A DNA stretch of 64,000 bases, taken from Lachnospiraceae bacterium. GTDB taxonomy: Bacteria > Bacillota > Clostridia > Lachnospirales > Lachnospiraceae. A program made the position numbers and the translations under genes. The stretch's first letter is position 1. Every line of letters starts with the position of its first letter. The stretch spans positions 62,001-126,000 of the forward strand of contig JAFVSN010000006.1 in the NCBI GenBank assembly GCA_017503735.1. The letters are read 5' to 3'. Of this stretch, positions 24,438 to 32,478 are shown piece after piece. Below the pieces are notes generated by a model. The model was not told the DNA's origin and searched no databases. It saw only the letters and a list, made by a program, of their open reading frames with translations.

Positions 24438-25895
24438 TTAATACAACGTCTGCAACCACTCGTAAATTTCTTCCGCCATTACCTTAGCATACTCTTCACC
24501 GTAGGCATCCAAAGCCGCGTTATCACTTTCATTGGAAATAAAGCCCAACTCCACAATCATACTGGTCATTAACGCACGACGGTTAATTGCAAAATCTTCC
24601 GTAAAACTATCTCTGGAACCATACTTCAAACCACGATTCTTCATTCCGCCCACATTTTTAATTGCCTGTAACATTCCGTTAGCCAGACGCACCGCATCGG
24701 ACGGCTGGGTACTATGCACCCAGATTTCTACACCGCCGACTTTGTTACTCATCTCCCCCTTCTCATAAAACGCATTTCTATGAAAAGAAATCAACGCATC
24801 CACATCCAAAGAATTGGCAATAAAGGTCCGGTCATAAAGTTCCAAAAACTTATCTTCTTCTCTTGTCATAATCACCTTGACACCATAGGCTTCCAATTCC
24901 TTTTGTACTAACTTTGCCATCCAAAGATTGTCATCCTTTTCCATGCGCAAAGTTCCGTCTGCCTGCTCCAACACAGCTCCGCCATCATAATCTCCGTGTC
25001 CGGCATCAATACACACCGTGTATTGCTCCGGTGCGGCCGTCGGTCTCGGGGTGGCCGTCGGTCTTGGAGTCGCTGTCGGCAACAATTCCTCATCAGACGC
25101 AACCGCTGACACACTTGCTCCCAAGGAAAGTCGGCTTACTTCCGCTTCTGCAAGTGACAAATCTGTCTGCAGGGACGCAGACACTGCCTGTACCGACTTT
25201 AATTCTTTCGATAACCCGAACAAACAAACAGCCAATACAATCACAGCCACTGCCAATGCCGTACCCATGATTCCGAACAGCCCCACGAAAAACTTCTTTA
25301 TTGGCATCGGAGTATCCTCTGCTTTTGCATCTTCAGCCTTTCCGGACTCCGACTCCGCTTCCTTCCATTCCCGAACCACCGGCATCGTACTTCCGGTCGT
25401 GGCGCGATTCTTCTTTTCCCGCTTCGGTTCTTCCGTAGGCTCCGTAGTCTTTGGCTCCTCTACCTTGGATACCTCCGGCTTGGTCTCTTCCGCTTCAGTT
25501 TCCTCTGTCTTGGTTTCCTCAGCCTTGGTTTCCTCCGTCTTAGTTTCCTCAGTCTTGGTTTTCTCAGTCTTGGTTTCCTCAGCCTTGGTTTCCTCAGTCT
25601 TAGGTTCCTCAGCCTTGGTTTCCTCCGTCTTAGTTTCCTCAGCCTTGGTTTCCTCAGCCTTGGTTTCCTCAGCCTTGGTTTCCTCAGCCTTGGTTTCCTC
25701 AGCCTTGGTTTCCTCAGCCTTGGTTTCCTCAGCCTTGGTTTCTTCAGCCTTGGTTTCCTCCGTCTTAGTTTCCTCAGTCTTTTCTTCTTGCTTAACCTCG
25801 TCTTCCTTCACAGAATCCGCAACTGCATTTTCGGAAACCAACTCCTTCTTTTCATCAATTTCCTTCTTCTCATTCGTTTTCTTCTTTGATGCCAT
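24438..25895 (-). CDS. Membrane-anchored N-acetylmuramoyl-L-alanine amidase with EETKA repeat
   Basis: The 485-residue product has three parts. A highly charged N-terminus (residues about 35-150) is built of roughly twenty 5-residue units of type (A/T)EETK. One membrane segment follows (FFVGLFGIMGTALAVAVIVL, near residue 215), then after a Thr-Pro linker an Amidase_3 domain from about residue 300. That domain shows VCIDAGHGDYDGGA, the E of EKDDNLWMAK, ISFHRNAF and the C-terminal glutamate in MIVELGFISNESD. The repeat precedes the membrane segment, so it should face the cytoplasm while the enzyme acts on peptidoglycan outside. The ribosome binding site is weak (AGGGG 11 bases upstream). Confidence 0.85.
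   Translation of the reverse strand: MASKKKTNEKKEIDEKKELVSENAVADSVKEDEVKQEEKTEETKTEETKAEETKAEETKAEETKAEETKAEETKAEETKAEETKAEETKTEETKAEEPKTEETKAEETKTEKTKTEETKTEETKAEETKTEETEAEETKPEVSKVEEPKTTEPTEEPKREKKNRATTGSTMPVVREWKEAESESGKAEDAKAEDTPMPIKKFFVGLFGIMGTALAVAVIVLAVCLFGLSKELKSVQAVSASLQTDLSLAEAEVSRLSLGASVSAVASDEELLPTATPRPTATPRPTAAPEQYTVCIDAGHGDYDGGAVLEQADGTLRMEKDDNLWMAKLVQKELEAYGVKVIMTREEDKFLELYDRTFIANSLDVDALISFHRNAFYEKGEMSNKVGGVEIWVHSTQPSDAVRLANGMLQAIKNVGGMKNRGLKYGSRDSFTEDFAINRRALMTSMIVELGFISNESDNAALDAYGEEYAKVMAEEIYEWLQTLY
25470..25785 (-). repeat. Coding 15-bp tandem repeat (EETKA units)
   Basis: On the plus strand units close to TCCTCAGCCTTGGTT recur every 15 bases, about twenty times with A/T variation in one codon and one proline variant. 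The unit is a whole number of codons, so copy-number change would keep the frame. It encodes the charged N-terminal tail of the amidase. Confidence 0.85.
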
Positions 25896-25971
25896 CTCTG
25901 TTTATACCCCTGTTTCCACTTATCATTTTCGTAACATAATGCGCTTCCTTCATAATCACACTACTCTTTTT

Positions 25972-26000
25972 ATCATACCACAATGTGACAAAAATCGCAA
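25972..26000 (-). promoter_or_regulatory. Promoter of the amidase-cotH operon
   Basis: Minus strand TTGCGA (26000-25995), 17 bases, TATGAT (25977-25972). It lies about 75 bases before the amidase start. Confidence 0.6.
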
Positions 26001-26050
26001 GAAACCTCCCACTATTTTCTCACAAAAACCACTGTTGCTTTTTGGAAAAA

Positions 26051-26500
26051 CACGAGGTCCGGGGGGCCTCGGTTCTGGGACGGACCGAAGTGAAACGAAG
26101 ACGACTTCGATCCTCGGGGCGTGAGTGCTTGCGCTCTATCTACTTGACTAGAATAATGCGCAAGACGTCCCACAACGTCCAGTGGACGTTGGTACTGGGA
26201 CAGACCGAGCCGGCAGGCGAGAAGCGCACGAGGTCCAGTGGACCTCGGTAATGCGCCGACCGGAGCGAAGCGGAGACCGAACCCATGCATGTTTGCATGG
26301 GTTCCGTGAGCGCTTGCGCAATATTAATAAGACTAGAAAACCAGCGCAAGACGGGGCGCACGAGGTCCGGTGGACCTCGGTAATGCGCCGACCGGAGCGA
26401 AGCGGAGACTTCGAACCAATACGGAACGTATTGGTTCGTAAGCGCTTGCGCTTACAAAAAAATAAGAACCGGTCGTTTGACCGATTCTTATTTTTTACAA
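26051..26500. repeat. Array of structured hairpin modules beside tRNA-Gly
   Basis: No gene is present in this 450-bp stretch. Four copies of a nested hairpin (module A) lie at 26051-26081, 26167-26201, 26224-26256 and 26356-26388. Each is followed by a conserved 20-21 bp block (26082-26102, 26202-26223, 26257-26277, 26389-26409; consensus near GACCGGAGCGAAGCGGAGAC). Three then carry a locus-specific segment, a clear palindrome in two of them (26278-26306, 26412-26438), and a GTGAGCGCTTGCGC ... GCGCAAGAC block. The last such block ends in the tRNA-Gly 3' sequence. Copies 3 and 4 are near-identical over 54 bases. Confidence 0.8.
26461..26492 (-). terminator. Terminator of tRNA-Gly
   Basis: A 14-bp stem (26461-26474 with 26479-26492, one G-U-type mismatch) and a 4-nt loop are flanked by A/T tracts on both sides. 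It begins 8 bases after the tRNA 3' end on the minus strand. Confidence 0.85.
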
Positions 26501-26571
26501 GCGCAAGACGGGATTCGAACCCGCGACCCTCGCCTTGGCAAGGCGATACTCCACCACTGAGCCACTTGCGC
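26500..26571 (-). tRNA. tRNA-Gly (GCC)
   Basis: The minus strand folds into a complete cloverleaf. The acceptor is GCGCAAG with CTTGCGC, and the D arm is GCTC..GAGT around AGTGGTGGA. The anticodon arm TCGCC TTGCCAA GGCGA has anticodon GCC at 26539-26537, and the T arm is CGCGGGTTCGAATCCCG. The discriminator base is U and CCA is not encoded. It has its own promoter and terminator. Confidence 0.97.
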
Positions 26572-26612
26572 GTTTCTTATGAATTACCGGCGTTCCCGCT
26601 CGGTACTCTCCT

Positions 26613-26641
26613 ACTATACACCCTCGCGACCGATTTGTCAA
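26613..26641 (-). promoter_or_regulatory. Promoter of tRNA-Gly
   Basis: Minus strand TTGACA (26641-26636), 17 bases, TATAGT (26618-26613), about 40 bases before the tRNA. Confidence 0.85.
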
Positions 26642-26741
26642 CAAAAAATTAAAAGTTTAAATATTTTGAATAATTCATCTATTTGATGACATTTTCTATT
26701 TTTTCTTTCGGTCATTTCTATCTCGTATGATATAGTCTGCC

Positions 26742-27686
26742 CTAAACCAATCCGGTTATCCACTGTGAAAACAAAATCATCAACGGAATACACGCGATAC
26801 TGGCTATCGTCGTTACCGTAAACACATTGGAAGCTGTCTTGGTATCTCCGCCAAACCGATTGGCAAATAACATTCCGTTGGCACCACTCGGACATGCAGA
26901 CAAAATGAGAATCGTCGTCTTCAATTTTTCATCAAAAGGAAGGAACAATAAAACAAATATCATAAAAAACGGAACCGCAAGACACTTCATGGCACTTACA
27001 ACATAAACTCTTCCTTTTTTCAAAGCACCTAACAAATCCCCCTGGGCAATATAAATACCGGAAACAATCATGGCGAGAGGTGTATTCATGGAAGAAATAT
27101 ATCCCACGGCAGACTTTATCTGCTTCGGTAACGGAATCCGTAAAAAATAAACCAAAAGTCCGATAACAATGCAAAACATCGTCGGTGTCAGAAACGGCTT
27201 TAACTTTTCCCTAAAACTGCGTTTTTCTCCGCTCTTTCCGCGCATCAGCGCAAGGCCGTAAGTCCATACAAACAAATTAAACATGGTAATATAGGTGGTA
27301 CAATAAATCACACCGATATTTCCGAACACCGCTTCCGCCAAAGGAATCCCCATAAATCCGCAGTTCGTAAAAATCACCGTAAACCGTTCCGTGGAAAAGC
27401 TTTCTTTGTTACTGCCCGGTTTCAACACATAAGACACAACAATACCGATGATAATACTGATCGCGGAAAGAATAAAACCCAGTAACATATTTTTTGTAAT
27501 CGTGGCATCATACTCCATGCTGTAGGTATCCAAAATCAAAAGCGGTGCCACCACATACAATACAACACCTGCCATCTGGCGGTTTCCTTCATCGGTAATT
27601 AAACCGATTTTATATAAAATCATACCGGTGACCAATAACAAAAACATAACCACCACCTGATTTGTAAGAATTCCAGCCAGTTCCAT
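26742..27686 (-). CDS. AEC (auxin efflux carrier) family transporter
   Basis: This 314-residue membrane protein has about ten hydrophobic segments in the two-bundle AEC pattern. The N-terminal bundle begins VVVMFLLLVTGMILYKIGLIT. The central FTNCGFMGIPLAEAVFG and the C-terminal LSACPSGANGMLFANRFGGD are family hallmarks. Bacterial members export or import small organic anions such as malate. Its substrate is not deducible. It is a single gene with a GGAAG-type ribosome binding site and no visible partner. Confidence 0.85.
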   Translation of the reverse strand: MELAGILTNQVVVMFLLLVTGMILYKIGLITDEGNRQMAGVVLYVVAPLLILDTYSMEYDATITKNMLLGFILSAISIIIGIVVSYVLKPGSNKESFSTERFTVIFTNCGFMGIPLAEAVFGNIGVIYCTTYITMFNLFVWTYGLALMRGKSGEKRSFREKLKPFLTPTMFCIVIGLLVYFLRIPLPKQIKSAVGYISSMNTPLAMIVSGIYIAQGDLLGALKKGRVYVVSAMKCLAVPFFMIFVLLFLPFDEKLKTTILILSACPSGANGMLFANRFGGDTKTASNVFTVTTIASIACIPLMILFSQWITGLV

Positions 27687-27713
27687 TCTCTCTTACTTCC
27701 TTTCCGTCCACAC

Positions 27714-27742
27714 TTTACATTTTTCCTGTCTTATGTTACAAT
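27714..27742 (+). promoter_or_regulatory. Promoter of the DUF4250 gene
   Basis: TTTACA (27714-27719), 17 bases, TACAAT (27737-27742), followed by an AAAGGAGAG site and ATG 27777. Confidence 0.7.
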
Positions 27743-27776
27743 TTAGCCGCATTCTTAATGAAAGGAGAGCCTTCCG

Positions 27777-27953
27777 ATGAATTTACCGAAAGACCCTGTT
27801 ATCTTACTTAGTTATATCAATACCCAGTTGCGGGATAACTATGCAAGCCTTATGGAATTTTGCCGATTCAACGACTGCACCCCGGAAGAAATCATCCGGC
27901 TACTGGAACACATCGATTATCATTATGACCCGGACACCAATCAGTTCTGTTAA
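27777..27953 (+). CDS. Small DUF4250 family protein
   Basis: A 58-residue protein starts at ATG 27777 after AAAGGAGAG. The sequence MNLPKDPVILLSYINTQLRD, the central helix and the end HYDPDTNQFC match the DUF4250 pattern (N-L-P-x-D-P start, N-Q-F end). It looks like a small all-helical cytoplasmic protein; no function is known for the family. It ends 11 bases before the convergent hisF stop. It is too short for most gene-length cutoffs. Confidence 0.85.
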   Translation: MNLPKDPVILLSYINTQLRDNYASLMEFCRFNDCTPEEIIRLLEHIDYHYDPDTNQFC

Positions 27954-27964
27954 TTCCCCCGCTC

Positions 27965-28726
27965 CTATAAGCGGACACTGACGTTTCTTCCTCGAAGATA
28001 CTCTTTCACTTCGTTGATTTCCAATTCTTTATAGTGGAACAACGATGCCGCTAAAGCCGCATCGGCCTTTCCTTCCGTCAGGGCATCGTAAAAATGCGCC
28101 TTTGTTCCGGCTCCGCCGGATGCAATGACCGGAACGGAAACCGCCTCCGCAATCTGTCTGGTCAATTCCAAATCATAACCGTCCTTGGTGCCATCCTTAT
28201 CCATGCTGGTAACAAGAAATTCTCCCGCACCCAACTTGTGCGCTTCGATTGCCCATTCCACCGCATCGATTCCCATATCAACACGTCCGCCGTTTTTATA
28301 AATATTCCAACCGGAACCGTCTTCTCTCCGCTTTGCATCGATTGCCACAACAACACACTGGCTCCCGAATTTATCCGCCGCATCCGCAATCAGACGCGGG
28401 TTTAAAATTGCCGCGGTATTTACCGCAATCTTATCGGCACCCTCACGTAAAATTTCCTTAAAATCATCCACGGTACGGATTCCTCCGCCTACTGTAAACG
28501 GAATAAACACACGCTCCGCTACACGACGCACCATATCAAGTTTAATGGCACGGGCATCGGAAGAAGCGGTAATATCCAAAAACACCAACTCATCCGCACC
28601 TGCCGCATCATAAGCCGCACCAACCTCTACCGGATCTCCCGCATCTCTTAAATTCACGAAATTAATTCCTTTTACCACTCTGCCGTTATGTACATCCAAA
28701 CACGGAATAATACGCTTTGTAAACAT
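27965..28726 (-). CDS. hisF: Imidazole glycerol phosphate synthase, cyclase subunit
   Basis: This 253-residue TIM-barrel enzyme combines PRFAR with ammonia from HisH to give imidazole glycerol phosphate and [25 protein letters not shown] holds the catalytic aspartate (position 11), and VAIDAKRRE holds the second around position 130. Phosphate-site glycines are in TVGGGI and ASGGAG. ATG 28726 after AAGGAG gives the family length. It starts 10 bases after hisH. Confidence 0.96.
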   Translation of the reverse strand: MFTKRIIPCLDVHNGRVVKGINFVNLRDAGDPVEVGAAYDAAGADELVFLDITASSDARAIKLDMVRRVAERVFIPFTVGGGIRTVDDFKEILREGADKIAVNTAAILNPRLIADAADKFGSQCVVVAIDAKRREDGSGWNIYKNGGRVDMGIDAVEWAIEAHKLGAGEFLVTSMDKDGTKDGYDLELTRQIAEAVSVPVIASGGAGTKAHFYDALTEGKADAALAASLFHYKELEINEVKEYLRGRNVSVRL

Positions 28727-28736
28727 CGTTCTCTCC

Positions 28737-29342
28737 TTACAGTTCAACAAAATTTTTCAAAATAGTCAGACCCACTTCTCCGCTCTTCTCCGGATGGAAC
28801 TGACAGGCAAACACATTATCCTTCTCTACCGAGGCATGCACCGTCACACCGTATTCTGTCGTAGCTGCCACGATGTCCGGGTCCTCTGCCTGTAAATAAT
28901 AGGAATGAACAAAATATACATACGGATCTGCCGGAAGATTACGAAACAGTTTTGCATTTTCTTTTACAGCCAAAGAATTCCAACCCATATGCGGCACCTT
29001 AAGCTCCGGCGCATCCGGAATCCGCTTAATTCCGCCCTTCAACAAAGAAAGTCCTTTGCAACCTTCTTTTTCCTCACTGTATTCAAACAACAACTGCAAA
29101 CCGAGACAAATTCCGAGAAACGGGGTTCCCTTCTCCACAACCTTGTAAATAGTATCAACCAAACCAAAGCTGTGAAGTTTCTCCATCGCCTCACCGAACG
29201 CTCCTACGCCCGGCAAAATCACCTTATCCGCTTGCAGAATCAGGTCAGCATCTCTGGTTACAACAGGTTCTGCTCCTACCTTAATCAATGCCTTTTCCAC
29301 ACTCTTTAAATTCCCGGCATCATAATCAATAATCGCTATCAT
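28737..29342 (-). CDS. hisH: Imidazole glycerol phosphate synthase, glutaminase subunit
   Basis: This 201-residue class I glutamine amidotransferase supplies ammonia to His[20 protein letters not shown] is the N-terminus, the nucleophile cysteine is in [13 protein letters not shown] near residue 79, and the His-Glu pair is in [11 protein letters not shown] near residue 182. ATG 29342 follows AGGAGGG; the longer frame runs through the upstream terminator. hisH and hisF form a two-gene unit without other his genes in the window. Confidence 0.96.
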   Translation of the reverse strand: MIAIIDYDAGNLKSVEKALIKVGAEPVVTRDADLILQADKVILPGVGAFGEAMEKLHSFGLVDTIYKVVEKGTPFLGICLGLQLLFEYSEEKEGCKGLSLLKGGIKRIPDAPELKVPHMGWNSLAVKENAKLFRNLPADPYVYFVHSYYLQAEDPDIVAATTEYGVTVHASVEKDNVFACQFHPEKSGEVGLTILKNFVEL

Positions 29343-29363
29343 ATACCCTCCTAAAAAAACTAC

Positions 29364-29384
29364 TGTCGGGGACAAGCCCCGACA
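29364..29384 (-). terminator. Terminator of the cheV-zinc-ribbon operon
   Basis: TGTCGGGG and CCCCGACA form a perfect 8-bp stem with a 5-nt loop, followed on the minus strand by AGTAGTTTTTTT. It sits between the zinc-ribbon gene and hisH. Confidence 0.85.
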
Positions 29385-29403
29385 ACAGCGCATTTTCATT
29401 TCA

Positions 29404-31440
29404 TTATTCCAAATTTTCTATCGCATCATAAACTTTTGTACTGTATTCCACTTGAGATTCGGACTGGATAATCTCCATTGCCTCCTGCTCGGTCAGCATA
29501 AAGCTTGCACTGACCTTTTCCAAAATCTTTTTACGAACCGAATCCAAATCCGTATCTACATCCAAATCAACCGCAAGATCAATATACTTTTCATAACGTT
29601 GCAATCCCTTCAGCAAGGAATCCAACGCCCGCGGTTTATCATTCATTCCGTAATAGTTCTCGTAAGAATTCAACTGTTTCTGTACATACATTACGGTCAT
29701 AATGCGGTCATATAACAAAATATCCTCGTCTTTAATCTCTAATCCGTAAATTTCATTATAGGCCAAAGTATATTCTTTTCGATTAAATTCACGTTCCGCA
29801 TTCTGTATACTGATGGAATAGGAAACCATACCGGTTCCCACAATCACCGCCATAGCAATCATTGCAAAGAAAACAAATACAATGGTCGCTCCCGCACGAT
29901 TGATACGGGTACTTTCCATTTCTTCCAGCAAAAGCTTTGCTTCTTCCATCTTTTTCGCTTTTTTCTGGGCTTTTTTCTCGTTCTTTACACGCTGCTTCTC
30001 CAGCTTTTCCTGGCGCTGTTGCTCCTTTTTCTCTGCTTGTAACGCCTCTTTTTCTTCCTTGGAACGGGCTTTTTCTTCTTCTTTCTTTTGTTTTGCCGCC
30101 TCTAACTCTTCCTTCGTCGGTTGTGGTTTTATCTTGGAAGGATCCACCTTAACATTATCGAACAACTTATGGTAAAGCGTTGCAAAACGTCCCGGAGTCT
30201 TCTCAACCTTCTCAGCCTTCTCAGCCTTCTCGACTTTCTTTGTATTGGTCGACACAGCTTTCGATGTCGGAACCGCTTCCGGCTGTCCTCCGTCCAACGC
30301 CGCTCCGATTTCCTCATCCAACACTTCCGGCTCGGCACCGAACTCGAATATACCACCGAACAAGTCAGCCATATCATCCGATTCTGCAACAGTTTCCTGT
30401 GCTGTCGCAACGTTTTCCTCTGATGCACCGAATAAATCAGAAAAATCGCCGAATTCCGTTGCCGGAACCTCTTCTGCTGCCGCTTCTTCCTCCGTACCGC
30501 CAAACAAATCCGCAAAATCGCCGAACTCGGTTGCCGGAACTTCTTCCGCTACCGGTTCTGCTTCCTCACCGCCGAACAAATCCGCAAAATCACCGAACTC
30601 GGTTGCCGGAACCTCTTCCTCTACCGGTTCTGCTTCCTCACCGCCGAACAAATCCGCAAAATCACCGAATTCCGTCACCGGCTCTTCCTCCGGAGTTTCC
30701 ACAATACCGCTGAACATATCCGCCGACTCGTCAAACTCAGCCGCCGAAATAATCTCCGGTTCCTTCATCTCCGGTTCCTTCGGAGCATCCGCTCCCCGTT
30801 CATCCTCTATCATTCCGAATAAGTTCGCAATATCATCCTCTTCAGACACCGGAACTTCTTCTTCAACATCCTCATTCGGGTCTTCCTGCTCTTCTCCGAA
30901 GAACATCGGCATCTCTTCTTCCGGTTCTGTTTCCTCGGAAAGTGAATCCGCTTCCCATGCCGGCATATCATTTAACTCTTCCGCCAACATCCGGTCAACC
31001 GTACTTTCATCCACGTCTTCAAATATACTGTAGTTTTTCAAATCCGGAAGTTCGGTTGTTGCATCAAAGAATGTTCCGAACACATCCTCCATGGGACTTT
31101 CTTCCGGTACTTCTTCCTCAGTTGCTTCCGGTGTCTGTTCCGGCACTTCTTCCGGTGCACCCATAAAGTCCTGCAAGAACTCATCCCAAACTTCTTCTTC
31201 CGACGTTTCTTCTTTTACAGGAACCTCCGTTTCCTTCGTTTCAGGCATGGAAACAAGAGAGCTTGCCTCCTTTTTCGAGTAAACAATCTCCCTTCGTTCC
31301 GGTTCCTCTGTCATAACCGCACTGAGTAAGCTGTCCAGATATGACTCCGAATCCTTCGCAGTATTCAATTTGCTCAAACACTCCTCACAGTACTCCGCTC
31401 CATCCGGAATCTCTGTGCCACAACTTTTGCATCTTGCCAT
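29404..31440 (-). CDS. Zinc-ribbon membrane protein with acidic EFGDFADLFGG repeats
   Basis: The 678-residue product starts with a zinc ribbon (CKSCGTEIPDGAEYCEEC, residues 4-21). A very acidic, disordered-looking region to about residue 395 contains repeats around (T/P)EFGDFADLFGG, four near-perfect and several degenerate (DDIANLFGMI, ESADMFSGI, DDMADLFGGI). A Lys/Glu/Gln coiled coil (about 420-515) is followed by one membrane segment (ATIVFVFFAMIAMAVIVGTGM) and a C-terminal external domain of about 125 residues. ATG 31440 follows AAAGGTG; a GTG further upstream is inside the ribosome binding site. It is 24 bases after cheV, so a role near the chemotaxis machinery or cell pole is possible. 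No known function. Confidence 0.7.
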   Translation of the reverse strand: MARCKSCGTEIPDGAEYCEECLSKLNTAKDSESYLDSLLSAVMTEEPERREIVYSKKEASSLVSMPETKETEVPVKEETSEEEVWDEFLQDFMGAPEEVPEQTPEATEEEVPEESPMEDVFGTFFDATTELPDLKNYSIFEDVDESTVDRMLAEELNDMPAWEADSLSEETEPEEEMPMFFGEEQEDPNEDVEEEVPVSEEDDIANLFGMIEDERGADAPKEPEMKEPEIISAAEFDESADMFSGIVETPEEEPVTEFGDFADLFGGEEAEPVEEEVPATEFGDFADLFGGEEAEPVAEEVPATEFGDFADLFGGTEEEAAAEEVPATEFGDFSDLFGASEENVATAQETVAESDDMADLFGGIFEFGAEPEVLDEEIGAALDGGQPEAVPTSKAVSTNTKKVEKAEKAEKVEKTPGRFATLYHKLFDNVKVDPSKIKPQPTKEELEAAKQKKEEEKARSKEEKEALQAEKKEQQRQEKLEKQRVKNEKKAQKKAKKMEEAKLLLEEMESTRINRAGATIVFVFFAMIAMAVIVGTGMVSYSISIQNAEREFNRKEYTLAYNEIYGLEIKDEDILLYDRIMTVMYVQKQLNSYENYYGMNDKPRALDSLLKGLQRYEKYIDLAVDLDVDTDLDSVRKKILEKVSASFMLTEQEAMEIIQSESQVEYSTKVYDAIENLE

Positions 31441-31464
31441 ATACTGCACCTTTCAGATAGGATC

Positions 31465-32364
31465 CTACTTCCACAAAATTTTATCAATTGCTTCTACCAG
31501 ATAACCGATTTCCGGCTTGGAAAGCTGTGCATCCGCACCCAATGCTTCGCCTTTTCTTCGCATCTCATCATTTACCAAAGAGGAGAAAATCACCACCGGA
31601 ATATGAGCAAACGCAGAAGAATCCTTTACTAACTTCGTAAGACGATGACCATCCATCTGCGGCATCTCGATATCTGTAATAATCAACTTTACTTTCTGTT
31701 CTAAGGCGCCTTCCGCCTTATATTCGTTTAACTTATCCCATGCTTCCTGTCCGTTCATGGTCATGGTAATATTGGAATAGCCTGCTTTCGAAAGACTTTC
31801 GCTAATCAATTTTCCCAATAACGGAGAATCCTCCGCAATCAAAATCGGAGCCGCATTTCTCTGTCTCGGTCCCAACTGATCAATGTCCGAAACCTTAAGC
31901 CCCGTCTCCGGGCTGATATCGGAAATAATCTTTTCAAAATCCAAAATAACAATGAGCTTGCCTTCTAATTTGATAATGCCGGTGGCAATTCCGCTTCCGT
32001 TATTGTTTAATGTCGCATCCGGCTTGGAAATTTCTGCCCAAGACACACGGGAAATACCGACTACGCTATGTACATGAAACCCAATGTTTAACTTATTAAA
32101 ATTTGTAACAATAAACATATCCTTTCCGGTATCCGATGCAGGCATATGTAAATGCTTTGCCAAATCTACAATCGTAATAATCTCATCACGTGGCATAAAA
32201 ATACCTTCGATACAAGGATGTGCATTCGGAATCGGCGTCGGATTCTTATAAGGAAGAATCTCACGCACCTTTGCCACATTAATTCCGTAAAAATTGTTTC
32301 CGATACGGAACTCCAATATTTCCAGTTCATTTGTTCCGCTTTCTAATAAAATTCCTGTATCCAT
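31465..32364 (-). CDS. cheV: Chemotaxis coupling protein CheV (CheW-REC)
   Basis: The 299-residue protein joins a CheW coupling domain (about residues 10-160: LEFRIGNNFYGINVAKVREIL, NAHPCIEGIFMPRDEIITIVDLAKHL) to a receiver domain (about 175-299). The receiver has ILIAEDSPLLGKL, phospho-acceptor aspartate in LIITDIEMPQMDGHRL, and lysine in LSKPEI. CheV links receptors to the CheA kinase and adapts to phosphorylation. GGAGGTAG precedes ATG. With the chemoreceptor at 49.8-51.5 kb it shows that the organism is chemotactic. Confidence 0.95.
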   Translation of the reverse strand: MDTGILLESGTNELEILEFRIGNNFYGINVAKVREILPYKNPTPIPNAHPCIEGIFMPRDEIITIVDLAKHLHMPASDTGKDMFIVTNFNKLNIGFHVHSVVGISRVSWAEISKPDATLNNNGSGIATGIIKLEGKLIVILDFEKIISDISPETGLKVSDIDQLGPRQRNAAPILIAEDSPLLGKLISESLSKAGYSNITMTMNGQEAWDKLNEYKAEGALEQKVKLIITDIEMPQMDGHRLTKLVKDSSAFAHIPVVIFSSLVNDEMRRKGEALGADAQLSKPEIGYLVEAIDKILWK

Positions 32365-32478
32365 CTGCGCTACCTCCGTTCCTGGTTGCTACTTCATACC
32401 GTATATTATGCTTATATTATACTTCAAATCAGTAAAAAAATCAAACATTTTCTGAATTTTGTAAAAATTTTCTTGCAC

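Noticed and set aside
25470-25785. Regular 15-bp repeats that could suggest a CRISPR-like array
   Set aside because: There are no unique spacers, the period is a whole number of codons and the repeat is within a coding frame.
25018-26124. A 368-codon plus-strand open frame with Ser-Ser-Val-Leu-Val repeats
   Set aside because: It is the antisense reading of the EETKA repeat of the amidase; low complexity, no ribosome binding site and unnatural composition.
26051-26500. CRISPR array
   Set aside because: Repeats are unevenly spaced, palindromic and composed of several modules; no cas genes nearby.
30245-31033. A 262-codon Ser/Pro/Asn-rich plus-strand frame
   Set aside because: Antisense of the acidic repeat region of the zinc-ribbon protein; no start signals.
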